Notes: generated by a model from the sequence alone, not told the origin. A DNA stretch of 64,000 nucleotides from Arenibacter echinorum (GCF_003259375.1 NZ_QLLN01000003.1:238955-302954), one strand, 5' to 3'; positions 46,971-56,931 are shown, counted from the first letter of the stretch. Translations and numbers: made by a program.

Positions 46971-47193
46971 GGTTTAATGTATATTCTTTCTAGTATACAA
47001 CAGTTTCTCCTGCCTTTCTAAAACTGTTCAAAAAACACTCTTAAAATCACATTTGTATTAAAAAAAAGACCCATTAGCCCTAAAATTCAATGTTTTAGAG
47101 GCAAAAGGACAATATTTCCCCTATAAAATGAGTTTTACAAAGGTTATGATATTACGTCTAATTTTTTTTAAGCTTGAATTTAATTTACAAAGC

Positions 47194-48243
47194 ATGAGAA
47201 AGTTTTGTATCCGGTTTTTAATGTTATGCCTTATAGTTATAACTGCAGGTTGCAGTTCCACTAAAGAAATTATCCTTCAAACTATTGAACCTTCACCTGT
47301 ACATATTTCCCAAAAAATTAAAAGGATAGGCATAGTTAATAGAAGTATACTGCCTGAGTTAGAGGAGGACGAAACAGGCCTTAACGGAATGGTGGCAGCA
47401 GAGGAACAATGGCTTTCGGAGCAGGGCAGGAATGCAGCCCTTACGGGATTGTTCAACGAGTTATTAAAAGACAACCGTTTTGAGACTATTAAAATCCTGG
47501 ATTCGGTACCCCACGAAATTTTACATTTTGAGATGGGCAACGATTCTATTTCATGGACCTCTGTTGAAAATATTTGTAATACTTACGATGTGGATGCCAT
47601 TTTTTCAATGGCCTTTTTTGATACGGAAACCAAAGTATCCATAAAGAAAACATCTATGATGCAGCCAAACCTCATGAGGGTGAAAGTAAAAGTACCTGCC
47701 CAAGAGCTTACCCTGGAAACCCTTATTGAAAATGGTTGGAAAATATACTATCCAAAATCCAAGGAAATAATTGATGAGATAGTTTTTAACGATCAAGTCA
47801 TATCCAGGGGCAAAGGTACCAATCCTATAGAGGCCTATAAGGCCATAGAGGGAAGAAAGGAAACCCTTGTGGAACAAAGCAAGGCCACAGGTAGCAATTA
47901 TGGACAGCGACTATTACCGTTCGAAAACAGTGTTGAGAGATCATATTTTGCCCGTGGTACAGCAAATTTTGAACAGGCCTGTGTATTAGTGGAAAATGGT
48001 GACTGGCCGGGAGCATCACAACTTTGGGAAAGGGAATTGGATAATTCCAATTCCAAAATTGCAGGCCGCGCCTGCTACAATATGGCAGTTATGCACGAAA
48101 TAAATGGCGACTTGACATCCGCCATAAATTGGGCAACAAAATCTTATAAGGAGCATGAGAACAAGGATGCCCTGGAATATTTGGATATACTTAAATATAG
48201 ATCATTCCAAAATCAAATTTTGGAACAACAGGTTTCTAGATAA
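47194..48243 (+). CDS. DUF6340-like lipoprotein, copy 2
   Basis: 349 aa from the ATG at 47194 (MRKFCIRFLML), chosen because it gives a proper lipoprotein signal (ITAGC, Cys20) and exactly the length of copy 1; the longer frame from 47128 adds 22 unlikely residues. It shares KIKRIGIVNRSILP, YDVDAIFSMAFFDT and DWPGASQLWERELDNSNSKIAGRACYNMAVMHEI with copy 1. Envelope-anchored, function unknown. Confidence 0.85.
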   Translation: MRKFCIRFLMLCLIVITAGCSSTKEIILQTIEPSPVHISQKIKRIGIVNRSILPELEEDETGLNGMVAAEEQWLSEQGRNAALTGLFNELLKDNRFETIKILDSVPHEILHFEMGNDSISWTSVENICNTYDVDAIFSMAFFDTETKVSIKKTSMMQPNLMRVKVKVPAQELTLETLIENGWKIYYPKSKEIIDEIVFNDQVISRGKGTNPIEAYKAIEGRKETLVEQSKATGSNYGQRLLPFENSVERSYFARGTANFEQACVLVENGDWPGASQLWERELDNSNSKIAGRACYNMAVMHEINGDLTSAINWATKSYKEHENKDALEYLDILKYRSFQNQILEQQVSR

Positions 48244-48296
48244 GTGTACCAATCAAATAGATCCAAAGTACAATTATCAAGTGGACCACCACAATG

Positions 48297-48322
48297 TTTT
48301 AAGGCTTGTACAAGCCTTAAAA
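48297..48322. terminator. perfect palindromic bidirectional terminator
   Basis: 26-bp perfect palindrome with arms TTTTAAGGCTTG and CAAGCCTTAAAA around a TA centre. It contains the stop codon of the minus-strand ABC transporter gene and lies 53 nt past the stop of the plus-strand DUF6340 copy 2. Confidence 0.75.
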
Positions 48323-50137
48323 AGACTGCATGGTAACCAACTTTTTGTAAACCCCATCTTTTTCCATTAGTTGTGTATGGGAACCTTGTTCCACAATCTC
48401 ACCCTTTTGCAATACCACAATAGTATCGGCATTTTGTATGGTGGAAAGCCTGTGCGCAATTACAATTGAGGTTCTATTCTGCATCATTTTTTCCAAGGCA
48501 TCCTGTACCAATCTTTCGCTTTCGGTGTCCAAGGCAGAGGTAGCTTCATCCAGAATCATAATCGGTGGATTTTTAAGAACAGCCCTGGCAATGGACAGCC
48601 TTTGTTTTTGTCCTCCGCTTAATTTATTTCCACTATCCCCTATATTGGTATTATATCCCAAGGGCAGCTCACTAATAAAATCGTGGGCATTGGCTATTTT
48701 TGCGGCTTCTATTATTTCATCCTCCGTGGCATCTGCTTTACCGAGTCCAATATTATTTTTAACGGTATCGTTGAACAAAATGGAATCTTGGGTAACAAGT
48801 CCCATTAAATTACGAAGTGATTTTTTGGTAAAATCGCGAATATCAAGGCCATCTATTTTTATTTCACCTTCATTTACATCGTAAAACCTGGTCATTAAAT
48901 TGGCTATAGTACTTTTACCGCTTCCCGATTGACCTACAAGTGCTACAGTTTTACCTTTTGGCACCTTTAGATTAAATTTTTTCAACACATACTCGTCCTC
49001 ATATTTAAAGGAAACATTATTAATCTCAATTCCCTTATCAAATGTGGGTTTTACAACAGCTTCCTTCTTTTCAACAATTGGATTTTCGGTTTCTAAAATT
49101 TCCAATACTCTTTCCGCTGCGGAATTACCTTTTTTCACGCCAAATGAAGCCTTACTTATTGCTTTGGCCGGGGTGAGAATGTTGTATGCAAGTCCCATAT
49201 AGGCAATAAAGGAGGCTGCATCCAAAGTCTTATCTACCAAGACCATTTTTCCTCCAAACCAGAGCAGAACCCCAATGACCAATATGCCTAAAAATTCTCC
49301 AGCTGGGGAGGCTAGATTTTGTCTGTTCAGCAACTTGTTGGAAAAATGAAAAAACCTGGTGGTGGAAGTAGTAAATGTTTTATAGAATCTAGATTCCGAA
49401 TTAAATGCTTTTATTACCCTTAGGCCTCCCAAGGTTTCTTCTACTATTGATAAAAACTCCCCTTGTTCCTTTTGTACCCGATCCGATTTCTTTTTCAGGG
49501 ATTTTCCTATTCTCGAAATGATCATACCCGCAATTGGGATAAAAATAAATACAAACAGGGTAAGCTTTGTACTTATCCCGAACATTATCAATATGGTAAA
49601 CAATATTGTTAATGGCTCTCTAACAATGAGTTCCAAAATGGATAGGAAGGAATGTTGAATTTCCAAAACGTCGGACGTAATACGGGCGATAACATCTCCT
49701 TTGCGCTTCTCCGAATAATAGGAGATAGGCAAATCCACTATTTTGGCGTACATCTTGTTTCTAATGTCCTTTAATACCCCATTTCGTAAAAAAGTAATAA
49801 AATACATGGCCAGGTAATTAAAGAAATTCTTTAAAAGAAAAAGAATCAATACCAATCCAATAACTAGGACCAATCCTTTCATTTCATCATCACCCGAATA
49901 AGCATTGACCCTAAAATTGATGTAATCCTGCAAATAATCCTTTAATTGGCCCATACCTTCATAAATCGGTTCTACCAAAACCTTTTTTTCCGGTGTGAAT
50001 AGCACATCCAACATTGGAATTAAAGCAGCAAATGAAAGCGCACTGAAAAGGGCATATAGAATATTAAAAAAAATGTTTAAAAAACCGTATTTACGGTAGG
50101 GATTCGCAAAGCGAAGAATTTTTTTAAAATACTCCAT
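48317..50137 (-). CDS. MsbA-like ABC transporter, fused permease and ATPase
   Basis: 606 aa half-transporter. Six-helix ABC exporter domain (about 15-330), then ATPase: Walker A GQSGSGKSTIANL, LSGGQKQRLSIARA, Walker B IMILDEATSALD, and the H-loop IVIAHRLST. Homodimeric inner-membrane exporters of this type flip lipids (lipid A) or export drugs or peptides. The start shares one base with the phosphosugar mutase stop (TAATG), so it is translationally coupled. The cargo is not proven. Confidence 0.92.
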   Translation of the reverse strand: MEYFKKILRFANPYRKYGFLNIFFNILYALFSALSFAALIPMLDVLFTPEKKVLVEPIYEGMGQLKDYLQDYINFRVNAYSGDDEMKGLVLVIGLVLILFLLKNFFNYLAMYFITFLRNGVLKDIRNKMYAKIVDLPISYYSEKRKGDVIARITSDVLEIQHSFLSILELIVREPLTILFTILIMFGISTKLTLFVFIFIPIAGMIISRIGKSLKKKSDRVQKEQGEFLSIVEETLGGLRVIKAFNSESRFYKTFTTSTTRFFHFSNKLLNRQNLASPAGEFLGILVIGVLLWFGGKMVLVDKTLDAASFIAYMGLAYNILTPAKAISKASFGVKKGNSAAERVLEILETENPIVEKKEAVVKPTFDKGIEINNVSFKYEDEYVLKKFNLKVPKGKTVALVGQSGSGKSTIANLMTRFYDVNEGEIKIDGLDIRDFTKKSLRNLMGLVTQDSILFNDTVKNNIGLGKADATEDEIIEAAKIANAHDFISELPLGYNTNIGDSGNKLSGGQKQRLSIARAVLKNPPIMILDEATSALDTESERLVQDALEKMMQNRTSIVIAHRLSTIQNADTIVVLQKGEIVEQGSHTQLMEKDGVYKKLVTMQSF

Positions 50138-51852
50138 TAACCTATATTCAGTTCTTTAAGGATTCTTTCAATTTTAGCATCCAACTCAGCGTCTACTTTT
50201 TTGTAATCGGCCGCGTTCTTCAATTTGGTGTTGATACTAAAATAAAATTTGATCTTAGGCTCCGTACCGCTGGGTCTAGCCGCCATTTTGGTGCCATCTT
50301 CGGTAATGTATATCAATACGTTTGATTTTGGAATATCAATTGGGGTTACTTTGCCTGTCATTACATTTTTAGAAGTCGCCGTATTGTAATCCTCTACAAT
50401 AACAACTTTGGAACCGTCGATAGTTTCAACGGGATTATCCTTAAAATCGATCATCATCTGTTTAATTTCTTCCGCTCCCGACATTCCTTTCTTGGTCAAG
50501 GAAATTAATTTTTCCTTAAAGAACCCATAGTCCACATAACAATCTATCAGATCCTTGTAGAACGAACTGCCATTCGCTTTGGCGTTGGCGCCGATTTCAC
50601 AGGCCAATAGGGTAGAGGTTACCGCATCCTTATCGCGCACAAAATCGCCGACCATAAATCCAAAACTCTCCTCGCCACCGCCAATAAAAGGCTGGTCCGG
50701 AAAATCTTTGATCATTTTGGCAATCCATTTAAAACCTGTTAGGGCTGTTTTGCATTCCACTCCATAGCCTTTGGCCAAAGAGTCCATCATTGGTGTAGAA
50801 ACAATGGTGGAAGCTATAAATTCTTTTCCTGTAATTCCTTTTTTCTTCCTTTGGTCCAACAAAAACTTGGTCATCATGATCATGGTCTGGTTACCGTTCA
50901 AGATTTCCATTTCTCCCTCAAGATTCCGTACCGCTACTCCTAGACGGTCGCTGTCCGGATCCGTCCCAATTACCATATCAGCGTCAATTTCCTCTGCCTT
51001 TTTAATGGCCATGGATAGGGCTTCTGGCTCTTCAGGATTTGGCGATACTACCGTTGGGAAATTGCCATCCGGTTTGGCCTGTTCCTCAATAATGGTCACA
51101 TTTTTATACCCGGCCTTTTTGAGTACCTCAGGGATTGCTGTAATAGAAGTTCCATGAAGAGAGGTAAATACAATTTTAAAATCGTCCTTGCCCTTGGCAT
51201 TGAAGTTTCCATTTTTAACGGATGCTTCAATAAAGGCTTCATCTACCTTTTTATCTATTAATTCTATTAAACTTTCATCGGCATTGAATTTTATATCTTC
51301 AAAGGCAAGGCTATTTATTTCGCTAACTATGGCACCGTCCTGAGGTGGCACTATTTGTCCTCCATCGGTCCAATATACTTTGTAGCCATTGTATTCCGGT
51401 GGGTTATGCGAAGCCGTTAAAACTATACCGGCGTGGCAGTTCAGGTATTTTACGGCAAAAGATAGTTCAGGAGTAGTGCGTAGTTCCGAAAAAAGGAAGA
51501 CTTTAATACCATTGGCAGCAAAAACTTCGGCAACGGTCCTGGCCAAGGTATCACTATTATGTCTACAGTCGTAAGCAATAACTACCTTGACCTGTTCCTT
51601 ATTATATACCTGTTTTAAGTAGTTACTAAGACCTTGGGTACTTTTCCCCAAAGTATATTTATTTATTCTATTGGTACCGGCGCCCATAATTCCTCGCATC
51701 CCTCCAGTCCCAAATTCAAGGTTTTTGTAAAAGCGGTCCTTTAGTTCTTCAGTATTACTATCTATCAACTTTTGAATCTCGTTCTTGGTCTTGTCGTCGA
51801 AAAAATCGGTCAACCAATTTTTGGCATTTTTCAGTATGGCTTCCATAGTCAT
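50137..51852 (-). CDS. phospho-sugar mutase (phosphoglucomutase/phosphomannomutase)
   Basis: 571 aa, the long PGM2-like class. Active-site phosphoserine loop TASHNPPEYNGYKVYW, metal loop GTDPDSDRLG, sugar-binding GGEESFGFMVGD and the phosphate-binding RPSGTEPKIKFYF. It interconverts hexose 1- and 6-phosphates. It overlaps the ABC transporter start by 1 bp and follows the GT2 gene by 39 bp, a group consistent with surface glycan or lipid work. Confidence 0.93.
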   Translation of the reverse strand: MTMEAILKNAKNWLTDFFDDKTKNEIQKLIDSNTEELKDRFYKNLEFGTGGMRGIMGAGTNRINKYTLGKSTQGLSNYLKQVYNKEQVKVVIAYDCRHNSDTLARTVAEVFAANGIKVFLFSELRTTPELSFAVKYLNCHAGIVLTASHNPPEYNGYKVYWTDGGQIVPPQDGAIVSEINSLAFEDIKFNADESLIELIDKKVDEAFIEASVKNGNFNAKGKDDFKIVFTSLHGTSITAIPEVLKKAGYKNVTIIEEQAKPDGNFPTVVSPNPEEPEALSMAIKKAEEIDADMVIGTDPDSDRLGVAVRNLEGEMEILNGNQTMIMMTKFLLDQRKKKGITGKEFIASTIVSTPMMDSLAKGYGVECKTALTGFKWIAKMIKDFPDQPFIGGGEESFGFMVGDFVRDKDAVTSTLLACEIGANAKANGSSFYKDLIDCYVDYGFFKEKLISLTKKGMSGAEEIKQMMIDFKDNPVETIDGSKVVIVEDYNTATSKNVMTGKVTPIDIPKSNVLIYITEDGTKMAARPSGTEPKIKFYFSINTKLKNAADYKKVDAELDAKIERILKELNIG

Positions 51853-51891
51853 TTGGTGTTATATGTTCTTAAAAATACAAAGAATATTCGT

Positions 51892-52848
51892 TTATTTTTC
51901 GGAGAGATTTATTTCCTCAGTGATATTGTAACGGGTTTCGTTCTTGCGGGATCTTACCATTATTTCCCCTAAAAAGCCTGCAAGGAAAAGTTGTGTACCT
52001 ATAACCATGGCTATCAGTGCAATATAGAATTGTGGTCGCTCCGTGATGAGTCGCCCAAAAGGATTTATAAATACTTTATCGATACCTAAATAAAGAGCAA
52101 ATCCAAAACCAATTGTAAACATCAAGACTCCCAAAGCACCGAAAAGGTGCATAGGCCGTTTTCCAAACTTGGAAACGAACCAGATGGTAATCAGATCCAA
52201 AAAGCCATTAATAAAGCGATCCATACCAAATTTGGTCTTCCCATATTTCCTGGCCTGGTGCTGTACTACTTTTTCATCTATTTTGTGAAATCCCGCACTT
52301 TTGGCCAAAACGGGAATATAACGGTGCATTTCTCCGGAGACTTCAATTGTTTTTACGACCTCTTTTTTATATGCCTTTAGCCCACAATTAAAATCGTGCA
52401 ACCTAACCCCAGAGGTTTTTCGGGCAGCCCAATTAAATAACTTGGAGGGAAGGTTTTTACTGAGTATGGAATCATATCTTTTCTTCTTCCATCCTGAAAT
52501 TAGATCAAAACCCTCTTGTTTGATCATTTGGTATAATTCCGGAATTTCCTCGGGATTGTCCTGTAGGTCCGCGTCCATAGTAATGACCACATCGCCTTGC
52601 GCTGCTTTAAATCCGGCATGAAGAGCCTGCGATTTTCCAAAATTCTTTAAGAATCGTATACCTTTCACATTGGGGTTGGACTTGCCCAATTTGGTGATAA
52701 TGTTCCAAGAACCATCGGTACTTCCATCATCTATAAAAAGTATTTCATATAAAAAATGATTGGATTGCATTACACGTACAATCCAATCATGCAGTTCTGT
52801 CAACGATTCTTCTTCGTTAAGTAAGGGAATTATAATAGATATATTCAT
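51892..52848 (-). CDS. GT2 glycosyltransferase, polyprenyl-phosphate sugar transferase type
   Basis: 318 aa. DPM1-like catalytic domain (IIIPLLNEEESLTEL, FIDDGSTDGS, MDADLQDNPEEIP as the DxD site, GWKKKRYDS, FNCGLKAYKKEV), then two C-terminal transmembrane helices (about 225-300). Such enzymes load a sugar onto undecaprenyl phosphate. Inner membrane, cytosolic active site. Upstream of the phosphosugar mutase, in line with a sugar-lipid pathway. Confidence 0.92.
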   Translation of the reverse strand: MNISIIIPLLNEEESLTELHDWIVRVMQSNHFLYEILFIDDGSTDGSWNIITKLGKSNPNVKGIRFLKNFGKSQALHAGFKAAQGDVVITMDADLQDNPEEIPELYQMIKQEGFDLISGWKKKRYDSILSKNLPSKLFNWAARKTSGVRLHDFNCGLKAYKKEVVKTIEVSGEMHRYIPVLAKSAGFHKIDEKVVQHQARKYGKTKFGMDRFINGFLDLITIWFVSKFGKRPMHLFGALGVLMFTIGFGFALYLGIDKVFINPFGRLITERPQFYIALIAMVIGTQLFLAGFLGEIMVRSRKNETRYNITEEINLSEK

Positions 52849-52883
52849 TCGGTACTAATGGAAAATCTTTTCAAAAGTACAAA

Positions 52884-53408
52884 TTACTGAATAGTTTCTT
52901 TCTTTTTTAAAATTAAAGCAGGAATAAGTGATAATAAAAAGCTTGCTACGACACTATAAACCAATCCAAAAACGATTTGCATTGATGGTGTAGTAAATTT
53001 TTTGGCACCTTCCATTTGGGCATCAATTTGTTCCGGAGTCATTTTAGTAGTTTCCATGAGCAAGCCCCGTTGGTATTCCATGGCCTTGTTCATCATTTCA
53101 GGATCAATCACCCCTGCGAGGATCTGATTAAAAATAATCCCAATAATACCTGCTATGAGGCCAATACCAACACCAATTTTTAAACCTTCCCCAAAGGACA
53201 TAAAACCTCCATTGTCCTTTTTAAATTGCAACATGCCAATAACGATTACCGCAATGGTTATAAGAAGGCTAACACCCATAACCATAGGGCCGCCCTGATA
53301 ATGCATATCCAACGAATATAACATCAATAAAAACGCTACACTTATGGCGCCTAGGATAAGGCCATAGGTTAACGCATACTTTCCTGTTTTTGGTTTGGTT
53401 TCTTCCAT
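52884..53408 (-). CDS. DUF4199 domain-containing membrane protein
   Basis: 174 aa with four transmembrane segments (about 12-30, 38-58, 73-95, 145-167). The pattern GGFMSFGEGLKIGVGIGLIAGIIG and an amphipathic loop (PEMMNKAMEYQRGLL..MTPEQID) is typical of the Bacteroidota family DUF4199. It lies directly upstream of the GT2 gene (35 bp), as is common for this family. Function unknown. Confidence 0.9.
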   Translation of the reverse strand: MEETKPKTGKYALTYGLILGAISVAFLLMLYSLDMHYQGGPMVMGVSLLITIAVIVIGMLQFKKDNGGFMSFGEGLKIGVGIGLIAGIIGIIFNQILAGVIDPEMMNKAMEYQRGLLMETTKMTPEQIDAQMEGAKKFTTPSMQIVFGLVYSVVASFLLSLIPALILKKKETIQ

Positions 53409-53510
53409 GTTGATTATATATTTAATAGTTTTTACAGTTAGTGTCAGCAGGGTTAAATTTGTTACATTTAAAGATAACTAATTTTTATTTTTCTTTTTTG
53501 AGGTTTTAAG

Positions 53511-53540
53511 TTGTTCTTTTCAGAAAAATATTTAAATTTG
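53511..53540 (+). promoter_or_regulatory. Bacteroidota-type promoter of rpmE2
   Basis: TTG at 53511-53513, 19-nt spacer, then TAAATTTG (53533-53540), matching the TAnnTTTG -7 element. Transcription should start about 7 nt later, giving a leader of roughly 30 nt. Confidence 0.7.
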
Positions 53541-53575
53541 CACCTCGAAATTAAGCAGGAACAAACGTTTTTACA

Positions 53576-53827
53576 ATGAAAAAAGATATACATCCAGGGA
53601 ATTATAGATTGGTAGCCTTTAAGGACATGTCCAATGAAGAGGTTTTTATTACTAAATCCACAGCCGATACCAAAGAAACTTTAGATGTTGAAGGAGTTGA
53701 ATATCCATTGGTTAAATTGGAAATTTCTAGAACTTCACATCCATTCTATACTGGTAAGGCCAAATTTTTGGATACTGCAGGACGTATCGATAAATTTAAG
53801 AGCAAATACGACAAGTTCAAAAAATAA
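53576..53827 (+). CDS. rpmE2: 50S ribosomal protein L31 type B
   Basis: 83 aa. It starts [18 protein letters not shown] and contains [24 protein letters not shown]. There are no cysteines, so this is the zinc-independent type B form. It is a component of the large subunit's central protuberance. It has its own promoter and a strong terminator, hence a single-gene unit. Confidence 0.96.
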   Translation: MKKDIHPGNYRLVAFKDMSNEEVFITKSTADTKETLDVEGVEYPLVKLEISRTSHPFYTGKAKFLDTAGRIDKFKSKYDKFKK

Positions 53828-53851
53828 TATTTTCTTTACAAAAGAGTTATT

Positions 53852-53880
53852 AAGTCACGCAGTTGCGTGACTTTTTTTGT
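53852..53880 (+). terminator. intrinsic terminator of rpmE2
   Basis: AAGTCACGC (53852-53860) / GCGTGACTT (53865-53873), 4-nt loop, followed by a T-run. It begins 25 nt after the rpmE2 stop. Confidence 0.94.
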
Positions 53881-53894
53881 TATAATTTAGTTGT

Positions 53895-55070
53895 ATGAAC
53901 TATATTCTTTTTGACGGTACGGTAAGGAGGGCCTTGTTGCCGTTTACCTTTACAAGACCAGTTGCAGATATTAGGATCGGAATTCTCACCATAAGGGAAA
54001 AGTGGGAAAATTACCTAGGAAACACCATTACAACTATAACCGAGGATTATCTTTCGGAAAGATTTCCTATGGTGGAAATGGACGCGAACGTGCTTATAAA
54101 CGCTTCCTTTTGTCCCAATGCAGAATTAGTGGACCTAGTAGTCAACTTAAATGAAAAAGAAGCTGTATTTTACGGGGAGGAGGTTATAGCCTTTTATACT
54201 AAGGAGACTCAGGATGATGTCGATTTTTCAACCTACAAGCAAATTGAATATGAAGGTCCCGTACTACGAATTGAAAATACCTGGGATATCTTTTCAAAAA
54301 ATGGAGAGGCTATGCAGGCAGATTTTGACCTGTTGACCAAGGGCAGAAAAAGTGCTCCTATTTCCAAGACCAATAGTTTGGTAAACCCGGAAAATATATT
54401 TTTGGAGGAAGGTGCCAGCGTTGAATACAGTATATTAAATGCTTCCGAAGGACCCATTTACCTTGGCAAAAATTCCGAAGTTTGGGAAGGCAACCTTATT
54501 AGAGGTGGTTTCGCCCTCTGCGAAAAGGCAGTGGTAAAAATGGGTGCTAGAATCTACGGCCCCACTACCGTTGGCCCTTACAGTAAAGTATGTGGCGAAA
54601 TTTCCAATTCTGTACTCATAGGATATTCCAGTAAGGGCCATGAAGGCTATCTCGGTAATTCGGTACTAGGGGAATGGTGTAACATAGGTGCCGATTCCAA
54701 TAATTCCAATTTAAAGAACAATTACGCAAAGGTGCGCCTATGGAATTATGATACTGAGAAATTTGAACAGACCGGACTGCAATTCTGTGGATTAATGATG
54801 GGCGACCATAGTAAAACGGCTATAAATACCATGTTCAATACCGGAACCGTAATAGGGGTAAACTGCAATATTTATGTGCCTGGGTTTCCTAGGAATTTTG
54901 TTCCCAGTTTTAGTTGGGGAGGTGCCTCCGGGTTCACTACATACCAACCCCAAAAAGCTTTTGAAGCCGCAAAGGTTATGATGGCACGCAGGGGTGTGGA
55001 ATTCAATGAAATGGATGCCAAGATATTAAACCACGTTTTTGAGGAAACCAAACGGTGGCGTAAAGAGTAA
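53895..55070 (+). CDS. GlmU-like sugar nucleotidyltransferase/acyltransferase
   Basis: 391 aa. It starts MNYILFDGTVRRALLPFTFTRPVADIRIGI, matching the alternative bacterial GlmU-like family (TIGR03991). The N-terminal part is nucleotidyltransferase-like. The C-terminal part is a left-handed beta helix of hexapeptide repeats (GNSEVWEG..., VVKMGARIYGPTTVGPYSKVCGEISNSVLIG). It is predicted to make UDP-GlcNAc for cell-wall and LPS synthesis. Activity is inferred, not shown. Confidence 0.88.
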   Translation: MNYILFDGTVRRALLPFTFTRPVADIRIGILTIREKWENYLGNTITTITEDYLSERFPMVEMDANVLINASFCPNAELVDLVVNLNEKEAVFYGEEVIAFYTKETQDDVDFSTYKQIEYEGPVLRIENTWDIFSKNGEAMQADFDLLTKGRKSAPISKTNSLVNPENIFLEEGASVEYSILNASEGPIYLGKNSEVWEGNLIRGGFALCEKAVVKMGARIYGPTTVGPYSKVCGEISNSVLIGYSSKGHEGYLGNSVLGEWCNIGADSNNSNLKNNYAKVRLWNYDTEKFEQTGLQFCGLMMGDHSKTAINTMFNTGTVIGVNCNIYVPGFPRNFVPSFSWGGASGFTTYQPQKAFEAAKVMMARRGVEFNEMDAKILNHVFEETKRWRKE

Positions 55071-55193
55071 CTTCTACTTAATAAATTAACCATTCCCATG
55101 GCTATACCCCATGGGTTCCCAATTATTGGTATATTTGCAAACGTTTTGGATTAATGTATAAGAAACCGGATTATATTCGGTACAAGAAGAACA

Positions 55194-56537
55194 ATGATGA
55201 AGAAAAAGGTCGCTTTCTATACCTTGGGCTGCAAGCTCAATTTTTCAGAAACTTCAACCATAGCTAGGGATTTGGTAGAGGAAGGCTTTGAGCGTGTGGA
55301 TTTTTCTGAAAATGCGGATATGTATATTATCAATACCTGTTCCGTAACGGAAAATGCCGATAAGCGATTTAAATCGATCGTCAAACAAGCTCAAAAAAGC
55401 AATCCAAATGCTTTTGTTGCTGCCATAGGTTGCTATGCACAGCTTAAACCACAAGAATTGGCGGCGGTAGACGGTGTTGATCTTGTTTTGGGAGCTACGG
55501 AAAAATTCAAGATTGCGGATTATGTCAATGATCTCTCCAAAAACGATTTTGGTGAGGTACATTCCTGTGAAATAGAAGAGGCCGACTTTTATGTGGGCAG
55601 TTATGCCATTGGCGATCGCACTAGGGCATTTTTAAAAGTACAGGATGGCTGTGATTATAAATGCACCTATTGCACCATTCCTTTGGCCAGGGGGATTTCA
55701 AGAAGTGATACCCTTCAGAATGTATTAAACAATGCCGCCGAAATCTCATCAAAGGGCATTAAGGAAATTGTACTTACCGGGGTTAATATCGGCGATTATG
55801 GAAAGGGAGAATTTGGGAATAAAAAACATGAGCATACTTTTTTGGATCTGGTAAAAGCACTGGATAGGGTAGAAGGCATACACCGCTTACGAATTTCCTC
55901 CATTGAACCAAATTTATTAAAAAATGAAACTATAGATTTTGTGGCGCAAAGCAATTCCTTTGTTCCCCATTTCCATATTCCACTTCAGAGCGGTAGTGAT
56001 GCCATTTTAAAATTGATGAGCAGAAGATACCTCACCAATTTGTATGTGGATCGGGTTAAAAAAATAAGGGAAGTTATGCCAGACGCCTGTATTGGAGTCG
56101 ATGTCATAGTAGGATTTCCCGGGGAAACCGAAGAACATTTTTTGGAAACCTATAATTTCCTTAATGAACTGGATATTTCCTATCTGCATGTATTTACTTA
56201 TTCTGAAAGGGATAACACCAAGGCAACGGAATTAACCGGAGTAGTTCCCAAAAAAGTAAGGAATAAGAGAAGTAAAATGCTGAGGGGGCTCTCTGTTAAA
56301 AAAAGAAGGGCATTTTATGAAGGACAGTTGGGCTCTACAAGAACGGTATTATACGAAGCCGAAAACAAGGAGGGCTATATCCACGGATTTACGGAAAATT
56401 ACGTAAAAATAAAAACACCATGGAATCCAAGCTTGGTGAATACCTTGCACGAAATAAAACTTACGGAAATTGATGATGATGGTATGGTAAGAGGTGTAGA
56501 AGTTGGCAGCATGGTATCTGCCCAGTCCTACAATTAA
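55194..56537 (+). CDS. mtaB: tRNA t6A37 methylthiotransferase
   Basis: 447 aa. MTTase N-terminal domain (YTLGCKLNFSETSTIARDL, INTCSVTENADKRFKS, AIGCYAQLKP with three cluster Cys), radical-SAM domain with CDYKCTYC (Cys153, Cys157, Cys160), and a C-terminal TRAM-like domain. The CKLNF N-terminus distinguishes MtaB from MiaB and RimO. It adds methylthio to t6A37 and so acts after the YrdC enzyme encoded at 8309-8929. A TATATTTG element at 55130-55137 may be its -7 box, without a clear -33. Confidence 0.92.
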   Translation: MMKKKVAFYTLGCKLNFSETSTIARDLVEEGFERVDFSENADMYIINTCSVTENADKRFKSIVKQAQKSNPNAFVAAIGCYAQLKPQELAAVDGVDLVLGATEKFKIADYVNDLSKNDFGEVHSCEIEEADFYVGSYAIGDRTRAFLKVQDGCDYKCTYCTIPLARGISRSDTLQNVLNNAAEISSKGIKEIVLTGVNIGDYGKGEFGNKKHEHTFLDLVKALDRVEGIHRLRISSIEPNLLKNETIDFVAQSNSFVPHFHIPLQSGSDAILKLMSRRYLTNLYVDRVKKIREVMPDACIGVDVIVGFPGETEEHFLETYNFLNELDISYLHVFTYSERDNTKATELTGVVPKKVRNKRSKMLRGLSVKKRRAFYEGQLGSTRTVLYEAENKEGYIHGFTENYVKIKTPWNPSLVNTLHEIKLTEIDDDGMVRGVEVGSMVSAQSYN

Positions 56538-56606
56538 GCACCTCCATTGATATGATCAACTATTTTCAGTAGGAATCAAACACTAAAACAAACAAAAAAC
56601 AAAAAA

Positions 56607-56633
56607 AACCTCTCGATTATGAGAGGTTTTTTT
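56607..56633. terminator. bidirectional intrinsic terminator
   Basis: AACCTCTC (56607-56614) / GAGAGGTT (56621-56628) with A- and T-tracts. It lies between mtaB and the convergent small GNAT gene. Confidence 0.93.
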
Positions 56634-56637
56634 ATCG

Positions 56638-56931
56638 TTATATTCTAATTCCTACGGGAAGCATTTCTTTGTATTGTCGATTCTTTCTCAAGAAACCTGC
56701 AATTTGAGGGCTAGTAGGCACCACTCTTAAATTTTGTTCTTGGATATGGCTCAAGACACTTTTAATGAACTCTTCTTTAAAACCTTCCTTTGTTATTTCC
56801 TCAGGAATTACAAGTTTTGTTAAAAAAACTTTGCGCTCTTGGGAAGAATACTCAATTTTAGCCAAGTGGCCGTCAACCCTGGCTTCAAATTGTCTCAAGA
56901 AACCATTGTCCTTAATTTCTACTTCATTCAT
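56638..56931 (-). CDS. small GNAT-like N-acetyltransferase (YidJ/Acetyltransf_CG type)
   Basis: 97 aa, the short GNAT variant. It starts EIKDNGFLRQFEARVDGHLAKIEYS, with LTKLVIPEEITKEGF and a late VVPTSPQIAGFLRKN, where full GNATs have a longer acetyl-CoA site. Cytosolic; acceptor unknown. It ends at the shared terminator with mtaB. Confidence 0.85.
   Translation of the reverse strand: MNEVEIKDNGFLRQFEARVDGHLAKIEYSSQERKVFLTKLVIPEEITKEGFKEEFIKSVLSHIQEQNLRVVPTSPQIAGFLRKNRQYKEMLPVGIRI

Noticed and set aside
55095-55115. CCCATGG / CCATGGG hairpin between the GlmU-like gene and mtaB
   Set aside because: 7-bp stem without a T-run; could be a weak terminator but evidence is too thin for a feature.
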